Shown: piece after piece, positions 29,215-38,756 of the stretch | Position numbering within the stretch: the stretch's first letter is position 1 | How the letters are laid out: each line of letters begins with the position of its first letter | Assembly: GCA_001683735.1 (NCBI GenBank) | Contig: LUGG01000022.1 | Location: forward strand, 1 to 64,000 | Length of the DNA: 64,000 nucleotides | Direction: 5' to 3' | DNA from: Grifola frondosa | Lineage: Eukaryota; Basidiomycota; Agaricomycetes; Polyporales; Grifolaceae | Translations under genes and position numbers: made by a program | The notes under the pieces: generated by a model | What the model was told of the DNA's origin: nothing | Databases searched by the model: none | The model's input: only the letters and a program-made list of their open reading frames with translations

Positions 29215-30450
29215 TGGGATTGTAATAATGAAGTATTACAACCTGACCTGATTGTACTACTGAATATTACAATCAGGCCAGATTGTATTACCAGTAGTAT
29301 TACAATCTGACCTGGTTGTTTTATCGAAAATTACAATCTGGCCTGATTGTATTATCAAAAATTACAATCTGACCTGATTGTATTATCTAGTATTACAACC
29401 AGGTCAGATTGTACTACTGAATATTACAATCTGACCAGGTTGTTTTATTGAAAATTACAATCAGGTCAGATTGTATTACCAGTAGTATTACAATCTGGGC
29501 TGATTGTATTATCTAGTATTACAACCTGACCTGATTGTACTTTCAATATTACAATCTGACCAGATTGTTTTATCGAAATTACAATCTGACCTGATTGTAT
29601 TATCTAGTATTACAACCAGGTCAGATTGTACTACTGAATATTACAATCTGACCAGGTTGTTTTATCTAGTATTACAATCAGGTCAGATTGTATTACCAGT
29701 AGTATTACAATCTGGCCTGATTGTTTTATCGAAAATTACAACCTGGCCTGATTGTATTATCAGTATTACAACCTGACCTGATTGTACTATTGAATATTAC
29801 AATTTGACCAGGTTGTTTTATCTAGTATTACAACCTGGCCTGATTGTATTATCCAGTATTACAACCTGACCTGATTGTACTATTGCATATTACAATCTGA
29901 CCTGATTGTACTATTGAATATTACAATTTGACCAGGTTGTTTTATCTAGTATTACAATTTGGCCTGATTGTACTATTGAATATTACAATCTGACCAGATT
30001 GTTTTATCAAAAATTACAACCAGGTCAGATTGTACTACTGAATATTACAATCTGACCAGGTTGTTTTATCTAGTATTACAATCTGACCTGATTGTTTTAT
30101 CGAAAATTACAACCTGGCCTGATTGTATTATCTAGTATTACAACCAGGTCAGATTGTACTATTGAATATTACAATCTGACCAGATTGTTTTATCGAAAAT
30201 TACAACCTGGCCTGGTTGTTTTATTGAATATTACAACCAGGTCAGATTGTACTACTGAATATTACAATCTGACCTGATTGTTTTATCGAAAATTACAATC
30301 TGGCCTGATTGTATTATCTAGTATTACAATCAGGTCAGATTGTACTATTAAATATTACAATCTGACCAGATTGTTTTATCGAACATTACAACCTGGCCTG
30401 ATTGTATTATCTGGTATTACAACCAGGTCAGATTGTACTATAGAAATATT
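29215..30450. repeat. Palindromic minisatellite, right arm of foldback
   Basis: Reverse-complement counterpart of 25980-27120, with the same unit and spacer types. The order of units is not perfectly mirrored, so units have been gained or lost since the arms arose. Confidence 0.9.
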
Positions 30451-30614
30451 ACAAGCAGCCCTAATTGTAAAAAAATGCAGCCTAGCTGTATTACAATGCT
30501 CCTATTGTAATACAATATATATTACAATCTGCCCAGTATTGTACTACGGCATTTTTGACAACCTGACCAGCTAACTCACAACGGTTGTAGCAGGTTGATG
30601 CTATATTGTATTAC

Positions 30615-31854
30615 AATACAGGTAGCCAGTAGTGCTGCTGATGATGGATCAGCAGGAGCACTCGCGGATGAGGAAGAAAGAGGACGTACCAGAACTCGAG
30701 GCACCCGTAGGGTTGCTCAACGAGATAGCCCGACACCCGCTCCCGACATGCGCGTGACTTCGTATCGCGCGCAGGTAGCCCGAGCGCCGTGGGCAAGACG
30801 TTCGCCTCCATCGTCCGCGAGATGACGACAGATTGGAAGGAGTTTCGGAGCGAACTCCTGAGATGGCAGAGCGAGAGGGATAGAGTCGGGGCAGAGCGCG
30901 CCGACGAGCTGAGGAGCAGGATCGAGCGATCGCCGACAGAGACGACGCCGAGGACACAGAGACTCACCGAGCGCAGAGCGTCGCCGACGAGGCGTATGTC
31001 GTCTAGCCAAGGGATGAGCAGGAGGACATGACAGACAGACAGACAAACCAGAGCAGCAGCAGCAGGGAGAGAGAGAGGAGGAGGAAGTCGAGCCAGAGGG
31101 TATCGGCGATAGAGGCAGATTAGAGGCAGACCGGAGTCTGCAAGCAATGGACGTAACGGTCAAGCCAGCAACGCGCGTGACTGATTAGAGTCACAAGCGC
31201 GCATGCAGAATGGCAGGACCCAACCCGAGCGCTCGAATTGGCGCGCACCGTGGGTAACGTCACAGGTCACAAGTACTGAGGGAGTAGATGCCAGCGTCTG
31301 AAACTGATGCGCACTATCGAAACCCCAGTCTAGGACAAGCAGGAAAACGCGCCCAAGAGGACGCGTCGCGCGACTTTACGGTCACGTGAGCAGAGGACTT
31401 CAAGGAAATGCAGGCTCCTGCAGCACGGATATTCAAAAAACCGAGCCGCAGGACCATGAGACATTTCAAGCGCAGACATGCCAGACGTTTTTTGGGGCGT
31501 AGAATTCAACGGAACAGTTTGCGAAGTGATCTATCCGATATTCAGGTCGGAAAAATCGCACATTTCTGAGAGAAATGAGCAACTGTGGCCTAGAATTCCC
31601 CAGAAATTTCCTAGAACCCTGATATTTGATCAGGAGACAGGAAAATAACACAGGATGCATGGACAGCAGAGGACAGCCACAGGTAACTAGGGTATAGCAT
31701 AGCTTGAGCACACGGTGTGGAGACATAGCATGAGTCACCACACAGCCTAGCTGCTAAACCTGGTTCCTGCTGGAAGGATCCAGAAGGAATTTGTAAGGCA
31801 GGCATGGCCACAAAGGTTGCTGACTACAGGGTCTTACTCAGCAGGAGCAAGGTT
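30615..31854. other. Section of element B between foldback and RT promoter
   Basis: Contains the right-hand part of the interrupted ORF (30620-31031, frame broken), one GGACGTACCAG motif near 30682, one ACGCGT near 31361 and otherwise no gene. Confidence 0.45.
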
Positions 31855-31863
31855 TATATAAAG
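31855..31863 (+). promoter_or_regulatory. Internal TATA box upstream of RT-integrase ORF
   Basis: TATATAAAG in the context GGTTTATATAAAGGGAGAGG, about 80 bp before ATG 31943. The spacing fits a promoter that drives pol separately from gag. Confidence 0.6.
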
Positions 31864-31942
31864 GGAGAGGATTTTTTAAGATAAAATCAACTCAATACCC
31901 CTTTTATGACCACTCTGCTGGGCATAACTTCAGCAGCTTCCA

Positions 31943-32635
31943 ATGCAGTCTCACAGATCCCCACCCAAATCTACACAACCACCAAAATTACACACAAGCA
32001 GCATGAAGAATCCGATAGTAATTCTCATCCTCTCAGAAGATGAGAACCTAGCCGATTGCTTCGCAGACACCCAGCAGAACCTACCGGAGACAGACACAGA
32101 GAGCAGAACCCCCTTCTATGCATCACAGAAGTTGGTTAACCAATGGATCAAACCAATCCAAACCTTCTTTGAAATGCAGGGCATGGGACAGCCAGAATTC
32201 GGTATTTGTAGTTTCTACAAACCGAAACCAGGATATCAAAGTACAGCCGAAGAAGACAGAGCCGAAGTACTAGGAGTGTACAAACCAGTGGACAAGAGAA
32301 TAAAACCGATTCCAGGAATATTTCCAGAAGATGCTCGGGTTACAAGACGTATCCCAGAAAATCCTTTGGAATCACTCCCAGAATTACTGTTCCATCCGCC
32401 AGACTTTGTTACGACGAACAAGTTGACGATGGAAAGGCTACAGTCGATGAAGATAAACACGGAAGGATTCCTATGGCCAGAAGAGGAGAAGCTCTTTACT
32501 CATATCATTCAGATGAATGAAAGAGTGTTCGCCTTTGACGAAACAGAGCGAGGTACCTTCCGGGATGACTATTTCTCACCGTATATCATTCCAGTGATTC
32601 CCCTGTCCCTTGGGTGGACAAGAATATTCCTATAG
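31943..32635 (+). CDS. Element B pol, N-terminal region ahead of RT
   Basis: A 230-residue frame that begins pol. After a variable N-terminus it holds VYKPVDKRIKPIPG, FPEDARVTRRIPENPL, then WPEEEKLF and YFSPYIIPV. This block precedes the RT in many Agaricomycete Gypsy polyproteins. It is lost to a one-base shift near 32605: the other frame reads PVPWVDKNIPIAPGIRDKVME. A second missing base in the A-run near 32742 then brings in the main RT frame. The natural protein should be one chain with the next entry. Confidence 0.85.
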   Translation: MQSHRSPPKSTQPPKLHTSSMKNPIVILILSEDENLADCFADTQQNLPETDTESRTPFYASQKLVNQWIKPIQTFFEMQGMGQPEFGICSFYKPKPGYQSTAEEDRAEVLGVYKPVDKRIKPIPGIFPEDARVTRRIPENPLESLPELLFHPPDFVTTNKLTMERLQSMKINTEGFLWPEEEKLFTHIIQMNERVFAFDETERGTFRDDYFSPYIIPVIPLSLGWTRIFL

Positions 32636-32702
32636 CCCCAGGAATTAGGGATAAAGTCATGGAATTATTACGGGAGAAGATAGAAGCCGGAGTTTATGAA
32701 CG

Positions 32703-35525
32703 TTGCCAATCATCGTATCGGTCAAAATGGTTTTGTGTTCTAAAAAGAACGGGAAGTTGCGGATAGTTCATGATCTGCAACCTCTAAATGCCATTACCAT
32801 TCGTGATGCAGGTCTACCCCCAATACTGGATGCATTTGTTGAACCGTTTGCCGGGCGACAGTGTTATTCGGTATTTGACTTGTTTTGGGCATTTGATGCA
32901 CGCAAGGTGGACCCAACCAGCAGAGACATGACAGCTTTTCATTCTCCGCTTGGCCTCCTTCGCATTACCTCAATGCCTATGGGTTTTACAAATTCCCCAG
33001 CAGAATTTCAGGCTTGCATGACATTTGTCTTGCAGGATGAGATTCCGCAAATTGCGAATGTGTTCATTGATGACTTACCCATCAAAGGACCAGACACCAT
33101 CTACCCAGACGAGTTGGGCAACCCGGAGGTACTAGTGCAGAATCCAGGAATACGACGATTCATATGGGAGCACGCCAACGATGTTCACCGGATATTGCAT
33201 CGAGTAGGTCTTGCAGGGTTAACGTTTTCAGGATCGAAAGCCCAGATTTGCAGACCCGAGGTGATCATCGTTGGGCAGAAATGTACACCGGACGGACGGA
33301 TACCAGAAGATGACAAGGTGTCCAAGATTCAGAAGTGGCCAGAGCCCAAAACAGTGAAGGATGTCAGAGGATTCCTTGGACTGTGTGGCACTGTGCGCAT
33401 TTGGATCCAGGACTACTCGGAGAGGATCAGACCACTGAAAGAGCTGACCCTCAAGAATGCGGAGTTTATATGGGATGATAGAAGGCAGGAGGCATTTGAT
33501 CTACTCAAAGGAGTAATTTCTTCTGCACCAGCTCTTCGACCCATTGACTACCAGTCCGAGAATCCGATAATCCTATCAGTGGATTCCAGCAAATACGCTG
33601 TCGGATTTATTCTTGTCCCGATCGATGACGAAGGAAGAAGAAGGCCGGCACGTTATGGATCACTTCCCATGAATGGAACCGAATCTAACTACAGCCAGCC
33701 AAAGTTGGAGCTATATGGACTTTATCGAGCCCTAAGACACTTCAGGCTATACTTAGTCGGTGTAAAAATCCTTCATGTGGAAGTCGATGCTAAATACATC
33801 AAAGGGATGTTAAACGAGCCGGACCTACAGCCGAACGCGACAATCAATCGGTGGATCCAGGGGATCCTACTGTTCAGTTTCAAACTGATACATGTACCAG
33901 CAGCCAAGCATCAGGGACCAGATGCCCTGTCTAGGCGAGCTCTCGGAGAAGGAGAAGAGATAGACGAAGAAGACGACGAGTGGTTGGACAACATAGCCTT
34001 ATTCTTAGGGTTTCCAACCAGCAGCAACAGGAGACAGATTTATGGACCATATGCCGAAGAAGACGAACCACAGAATCAGGTGTTCATATCGACCACAACC
34101 AGCCAGGACGTCCGACTCCGCCAGATCAGGGATTTCTTAGAAACCTTTGATTTGCCCGAGTTTGACAAAACAGCAGCAAGAACACGCTTCCTTCGAAAAT
34201 GTCGACACTACTTTCTGAAGGATGACCTTCTCTTCCGAAAACAAGAGAATGGAATCCCGACCAGAGTAGTGTTGGAAGCGAAAGAGAGGTTATCGATTTT
34301 GAAGCAAGCACATGATGAATTGGGGCATCGAGGAGAGTTTTCTACCTTCGAAACAGTCAAGCTCCGATTCTTCTGGCCCTTCTATCGATCCGATGTGCGG
34401 CAGTATGTCCAGGCTTGCAGGGAATGCCAGATTCGGAGTGTCAAGAAAGTAGCCATACCACCCCGGATCTCGGCGCCTGCAACCTTGTTCACGAAAGTGT
34501 ACCTGGACATCATGTTCATGCCAACTGTAGGAAGAAAAACCTGCATTGTTGCATGTCGAGATGATTTGTCAGGAGTCACAGAAGGAAGAGCGCTAAACAG
34601 TACATCCTCAGAGGCAGTGGCCAGATTCTTTTGGGAACAGATTATTTGCCGATACGGAGCAGTTGGTCAAGTAACCACGGATAATGGATCCGAGACAAAG
34701 GGAGCATTCGAGAGATTGGCCAGACGCTATAACATTCCCCAGGTGCGAATCTCTGCATATAACTCATCAGCCAATGGAGTTGTGGAGCGTGGACATTTCA
34801 TTATTCGCGAAGCCCTGGTGAAAGCATGCCAAGGCAATATCTCTCGTTGGCCAGAACTGCTACCGCATGCACTGTTTGCCGATCGAGTCACAGTTAGGCG
34901 AGCCACAGGATATAGCCCTTATTACCTTCTGCATGGAGTGCACCCAGTATTTCCTATGGACTTGCGAGAAGCTACCTTCATGGTGGAAGGGTTCCGCAAG
35001 AACATGCCTCCAGAAGAACTCCTAGCATTACGCATCAGACAGTTGGAAAGGCGACCGGAGGATGTGGCCAGAGCAGTACAAGCTCTCACCAAGTCTCGGT
35101 TAGCCTCAAAAGAGCAGTTTGAGCATCGGTTCGCTCATCGCTTGTTCAGAGAAAGCTACCAGCCAGGTGACCTAGTCCTGCAGCGTAATTCTCAAATAGA
35201 ACGAGAGATGAATCGAAAACACAAGCCGCGATACCTAGGACCATTTGAAGTGGTTAGGCAAACGGCTGGAGGATCGTATATTCTCAAGGAACTCAATGGA
35301 GATGTAGTTCGAGAAGAAGTCGCTGCATTCAGACTTCTAGCATACCATCCGACGATGGATAATCTTGAAGATCTGGAGCAGGAAAGGACTCAGCCAGACG
35401 AAGAAGACCAGACAGGAATAGCCGATGAAGAATCCAGCGATGAGGATCAGGGACTCGATGATGTCACAGATCCCGAGGACAGCTGGCCAGTCAGCCAGAG
35501 GACCAGAAGCCAATACAGAACCTGA
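32703..35525 (+). CDS. Element B pol: reverse transcriptase, RNase H, integrase
   Basis: The 940-residue frame replicates and inserts the element. The RT occupies about residues 10-230, with VHDLQPLN, FDLFWAFD (first catalytic Asp), MPMGFTNSPAEFQ and VFIDDLPI (catalytic Asp pair). RNase H follows at about 285-400, with SVDSSKYAVGF, a Glu in KLELYGLYRALRH and VEVDAKYIKG, closed by DALSRR. An integrase zinc finger (HDELGHRG...CRECQ) comes next. The integrase core has D in YLDIMF, D in VTTDNGSE and E in GVVERGH. The C-terminus carries YLGPFEVV, a GPY/F-type motif, and an acidic tail. All catalytic residues are present; the only damage is the two upstream indels. There is no chromodomain that I can see. 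Confidence 0.95.
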   Translation: MPIIVSVKMVLCSKKNGKLRIVHDLQPLNAITIRDAGLPPILDAFVEPFAGRQCYSVFDLFWAFDARKVDPTSRDMTAFHSPLGLLRITSMPMGFTNSPAEFQACMTFVLQDEIPQIANVFIDDLPIKGPDTIYPDELGNPEVLVQNPGIRRFIWEHANDVHRILHRVGLAGLTFSGSKAQICRPEVIIVGQKCTPDGRIPEDDKVSKIQKWPEPKTVKDVRGFLGLCGTVRIWIQDYSERIRPLKELTLKNAEFIWDDRRQEAFDLLKGVISSAPALRPIDYQSENPIILSVDSSKYAVGFILVPIDDEGRRRPARYGSLPMNGTESNYSQPKLELYGLYRALRHFRLYLVGVKILHVEVDAKYIKGMLNEPDLQPNATINRWIQGILLFSFKLIHVPAAKHQGPDALSRRALGEGEEIDEEDDEWLDNIALFLGFPTSSNRRQIYGPYAEEDEPQNQVFISTTTSQDVRLRQIRDFLETFDLPEFDKTAARTRFLRKCRHYFLKDDLLFRKQENGIPTRVVLEAKERLSILKQAHDELGHRGEFSTFETVKLRFFWPFYRSDVRQYVQACRECQIRSVKKVAIPPRISAPATLFTKVYLDIMFMPTVGRKTCIVACRDDLSGVTEGRALNSTSSEAVARFFWEQIICRYGAVGQVTTDNGSETKGAFERLARRYNIPQVRISAYNSSANGVVERGHFIIREALVKACQGNISRWPELLPHALFADRVTVRRATGYSPYYLLHGVHPVFPMDLREATFMVEGFRKNMPPEELLALRIRQLERRPEDVARAVQALTKSRLASKEQFEHRFAHRLFRESYQPGDLVLQRNSQIEREMNRKHKPRYLGPFEVVRQTAGGSYILKELNGDVVREEVAAFRLLAYHPTMDNLEDLEQERTQPDEEDQTGIADEESSDEDQGLDDVTDPEDSWPVSQRTRSQYRT

Positions 35526-35561
35526 CGAGAAGTTGGACAACCGAGGACGGTTGGATCGACT

Positions 35562-35571
35562 GTGGGGCGGA
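35562..35571 (+). other. Polypurine tract of element B
   Basis: GTGGGGCGGA directly before the 3' LTR, identical to that of element A. Confidence 0.85.
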
Positions 35572-35705
35572 TGTCACGCACCAAACGTGGTTGGTACCTG
35601 GACAGGGCCAAAAATAACCATCTTTGGCAACCAAGTCAACCGAGTGCCGTAATATGCACAGCACACGAAGGCCACCATCGGGATCGAGTTTAGACATCAT
35701 CAATC

Positions 35706-36056
35706 ATGTCAAATCTCCACCCAATCCCACCCAATCGACGCATGCCATGGTGCCCCATGGTAATCGATCCTCGGTTCCCCATCCTATTATACGACACACT
35801 CGCCACCGGATTCGACCTCATGCCACTGTCCGGATTCGTGCACCTTACAGATCGATCCGGAATTACGTTCACGGGCCATATCGACCACATCATCCAGTAC
35901 CAGGAAACACGAATATTCCTCGCCCTTTCTCACATCGACGGCACCTGCACCATTGGTTTCGCAGTACGATACGAGTACGTTCAGCATTCGCTCGTCTCCT
36001 ATGCAATGACCTGGTGGCGATATTCCCTATACGCTGTCAGTCCGATAACGAGATGA
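35706..36056 (+). CDS. LTR-encoded ORF of element B, 3' LTR copy (116 aa)
   Basis: Same ORF as 15002-15370 until residue about 112, after which two indels change the end to SPITR. This is the copy that would be present in the full-length element RNA, because U3 is transcribed only from the 3' LTR. Read-through from pol or a separate promoter would be needed to express it. No function can be assigned. Confidence 0.55.
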   Translation: MSNLHPIPPNRRMPWCPMVIDPRFPILLYDTLATGFDLMPLSGFVHLTDRSGITFTGHIDHIIQYQETRIFLALSHIDGTCTIGFAVRYEYVQHSLVSYAMTWWRYSLYAVSPITR

Positions 36057-36891
36057 CGAAGCCGGAATCCATGATTTACCCTCTTCACCCGCTTGTAAAC
36101 GACGACAACCATCGTTAAATCAAGTAGGATGGGATGGGAAAGCATGGAGGGTCATGAGGAGAAGGAGTGCGGGAAAGAATCAGGTGCAGGAAAGTCAGGA
36201 GACAAGGAGTTGGACACAGCAGGACATCGCGGAAACAGGAAGAAGAAGATCAGGTTAGCAAATTCTGGAAGGGACTGGAAGAAAGGCAGAGTCCTGGGAA
36301 AGTCTGTACAGCCTTTGAAAAGAGAAGCATGGCAATGGTCACAGGGATACACAGCCACAAGCCACCTGAGGTGATGTAGAACAGCCTTCAGGAGACTCAC
36401 AGCCCTGGAACCATAGACCATGTGCTTCTCAAAGTGGCAGACTAACTCCCCCAGATTTGTAAGGGCCCTACCCTAGATTTGTGATTGCCTTACTAAGGCT
36501 GTGCAAATTTATAAGGTAGAGGACCTCCATTAGTCAGGGAATATCTCAAATGGATGACAAAGTCTTCAAGGCTATGTACTCTGTGAGAGAAAGGTCCTTG
36601 AAATGGAGAAAAGGGCACCTTGGGTTTGTAATCCCCTGCCCCAGATTTGTAAGAGCCTTACTAAAGCTATGCAAATCTGAGGGCCGGGTGACCTAGGAGA
36701 GCTCTGATTGGAGGAAGTCAGAGAGGCAGTGCAGGGAGATGCAGCTGGAACATTCAGGAAAACACTTTGGAAAGGACTGGAAGATTCTAGCACAGTAGTT
36801 ACCATGGTTTCTTGTGCTTGGAGCCTCCCGGAAAGTGCTGGAACAGTCTGAGAAGAAGAGTCCGGGGAGAATTCTGGGCCCTCTCAAAAGG

Positions 36892-36899
36892 TATATAAA
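36892..36899 (+). promoter_or_regulatory. TATA box, element B 3' LTR
   Basis: Identical to 16188-16195. It could drive outward transcription toward the host flank. Confidence 0.6.
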
Positions 36900-37780
36900 G
36901 AGCTCCTTTCTTGCCTTAGAGAGGGCAATAGAATTGGATCCAAGAGAATTGGATCCAACAGAACTGGATCAAAGAACTGGATCCACCAGCAGCAGCCAGA
37001 AACACAGTCTCCACTGGAATTTGGATCACCCTCCAGATTCCCCCCAGACTCAGCAGACTAGATCACTTGACTGAGGTATCACAGGGATATCTCACGTCAT
37101 CACAGGTGTGCACATAGGTGTACACACTCAGCCACACAGACACAGCACTTCCCTAACAAGGAGGACCTCCAAGGCGGCAAGGATACCATTCTGTATCCCC
37201 ACCACCCCACTTCACTCCATACCAAATCACACCAGATTTCTACTCTCAAAGTCTCACAGCCAGAAGCAGTCATAGTCAGTTGACTTGCTTACCACAGTCC
37301 GGACATCACTTCAGGAAACCCCACAACAGAGGTGGGCAAGGTTGAAGTCTTGGTCCCCAGTTTCCAGGTCACAGCAGTGCAGCAACCCCATACAGAGGTG
37401 GGCAAGGTTGACTGTTGATAGGACAGGAAAGAGAAGTCTTCCTCGGAGGGAGCATCAGCAGAAGAACAGGAGACATATCGAGGAGAGGTAGAAGTGACAA
37501 ACGTACCGGGCAAGTCATCATCGTATCATCGTTAAACATTCACTTGGGATCGTACCTACCTTCGTGATTGTGATAACACCCCCCAACGGATTCGGCCAGG
37601 CCTATAACTGGGAAAGCAGGAAAAACCCGTCAAGCTTGGTGCAGTATAAAATTGATTTCATACCTCGATTCCCTTCGCGTATATTTCGCCCTGCCACAGA
37701 TAGATTTTTCTATTTTGGTTCGGTGATTATCGAGATCGTTTTATACAGTGGTTACTATCTCACACCACATACTCACGACA

Positions 37781-38119
37781 GCGCGTGGCTCTGCGCGACT
37801 CGCATCCGCCATGATCAACCGGTACACGATGACCACCACCTGCTCGCCGAACGGCGCGTCGTTGAAGGCGACATTCTACGCGTTCCACATGGTGCCGGAG
37901 TGGGGCGGTTTGGGCCTGGGGGCTTGCGCCGTAGAGGATCGGGAGGTCCGCTCATGCATAGTTGGGTCAGGCACGGTCCAACGCACTTGCACCGCAGAAG
38001 TCGCTTTGCACAACCTCCGCTCTCGAGTATATCCCAGTGTTCGCAGGCAGAGCATTCCGGAGGCGCATTAGTAACCCGGGGCGACATGCACGTCATCGTT
38101 TTCGACGCTGACGGGTTCG
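37781..38119 (-). other. Host sequence at element B insertion site, degenerate coding-like
   Basis: GC-rich flank. A minus-strand frame (EQVVVIVYRLIMAD, toward the insertion point) continues across the restored 4-bp junction to a stop in the 39-bp remnant left of element B. Element B may thus have interrupted the 3' end of a minus-strand gene, but I cannot assign a family and the frame has a stop upstream. Confidence 0.35.
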
Positions 38120-38540
38120 CGGATAGTCGCACACGCAGTGTGATACCACCGTCCTCTGTGCTCCCTGTGCCGAGGTCACTATGAAGACCAGTAAGATAGT
38201 ATACAAGGGCAGCTCGCGACTCACAGCTCGGCGGTGTACCCCGCCAGCAGCGTGTGCCGCATGTGCGTTGTTGCGCGTGCAGTCCGGTCCACGAGCGACT
38301 CCTTCGTAAGCTGATCCTCCTAGTTCGCCTCCGCACATGCGCACCGTCGAACCTTGGGAGGATTGTCTCGCTCCTGAGGTCGCCGATGTCTTCCGCAGAG
38401 AAGTCGACTCCGTGCTCATCCGTTTTTGAGAACGATTGCGTGTCGCCGGCAGTGCGGGCATCTTCGTTCGCAGTGATGACACGGTTCGGCGCGAGCAGTA
38501 GTGTGTGCGGATCGAACAGCTTTCCTGCATAGATCTTCAT
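38120..38540 (-). pseudogene. Amidohydrolase (imidazolonepropionase-like) pseudogene fragment
   Basis: On the minus strand, ATG 38540 starts MKIYAGKLFDP, and NRVITANED follows, the classical N-terminus of fungal amidohydrolases that fold as metal-dependent TIM barrels. DLRSETILPRFDGAHV then corresponds to the strand that normally leads to the metal-binding His-x-His, which is deleted here. After a frame change, EDQLTKESLVDRTARATTHM and LLAGYTA are recognisable, with a stop where the family has Trp. A 45-nt intron (38180-38224, GTGAGT...TAG) rejoins LDLGTG. Loss of the metal ligands, a frameshift and a stop show it is dead. Sequence beyond 38120 is no longer recognisable. Confidence 0.7.
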
Positions 38541-38756
38541 GATGCTGATTGGCGCACTGCAGTAGGGGTGTACTCCTACAAGCAGCCCAGCGTTCATCCC
38601 GATAGTCATCAATTATATGCGACAATTTGCATTATATCATTTTACACTAGCATGTTGCTACCACATAGATATACAGTAATCAAGACGAAAAACACAGGCC
38701 TACATTGATAAAAGTTAATAATAAGTATTATACGCTCTATCGAAGTTACGCACATT

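Larger units (their letters stand above)
25812..30614. mobile_element. Giant foldback (inverted-repeat) element nested in element B
   Basis: Two ~2.0-2.1-kb arms (25812-about 27830 and about 28500-30614) are near-perfect reverse complements around a ~0.65-kb AT-rich centre. The termini read GTAATACAATATAGC and its complement. Both borders contain TA, so a TA target duplication is possible but not proven. No transposase or other gene is recognisable. Mirrored short frames such as the 67-residue MVAMFKTYQ pair (27019-27222 and 29107-29310) follow from the palindrome. The outer part of each arm is built of dozens of short palindromic units. It is probably a non-autonomous DNA transposon mobilised in trans. 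Confidence 0.85.
14868..37780 (+). mobile_element. Element B: 22.9-kb Ty3/Gypsy-like LTR retroelement with nested foldback element
   Basis: LTRs of 2208 and 2209 bp flank a primer site, gag-protease frames (17174-21579), a 10-kb middle section, RT-RNase H-integrase (31943-35525) and a polypurine tract. By eye the LTRs differ only by three single-base indels, so insertion is very recent. The target duplication is GCGC. Several one-base frame breaks occur in gag, protease and RT, so the copy is either defective or carries sequencing errors. The core enzymes place it in the Ty3/Gypsy group: the order RT-RH-IN, a zinc finger ahead of the integrase core and a GPF-type C-terminal motif. The 10-kb gap between protease and RT is not typical. 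Confidence 0.92.
35572..37780 (+). repeat. 3' LTR of element B
   Basis: Matches 14868-17075. By eye the differences are three single-base indels (near 36043, 36057 and in a C-run near 37580) and no substitutions. It is followed by the GCGC target duplication. Confidence 0.95.

Noticed and set aside
27019..29310. Pairs of identical short ORFs (for example 67 residues starting MVAMFKTYQ) in both foldback arms
   Set aside because: They are identical because the arms are inverted copies; there is no domain, promoter or codon signal.
25980..30450. Regular short repeats resembling a CRISPR array
   Set aside because: Repeats are degenerate, have no unique spacers, are mirrored in two arms and lie in a eukaryotic transposon.
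32735..32750. Programmed frameshift at the A-run in RT of element B
   Set aside because: The run is one A short of the usual slippery site, and the break would lie within the RT domain, where no element needs a shift; a missing base is simpler.
37781..38071. Plus-strand frame with FYAFHMVPEW suggesting an RTA1-like membrane protein
   Set aside because: Only a few residues match, there are no clear membrane helices and the opposite strand is equally open; not supportable.
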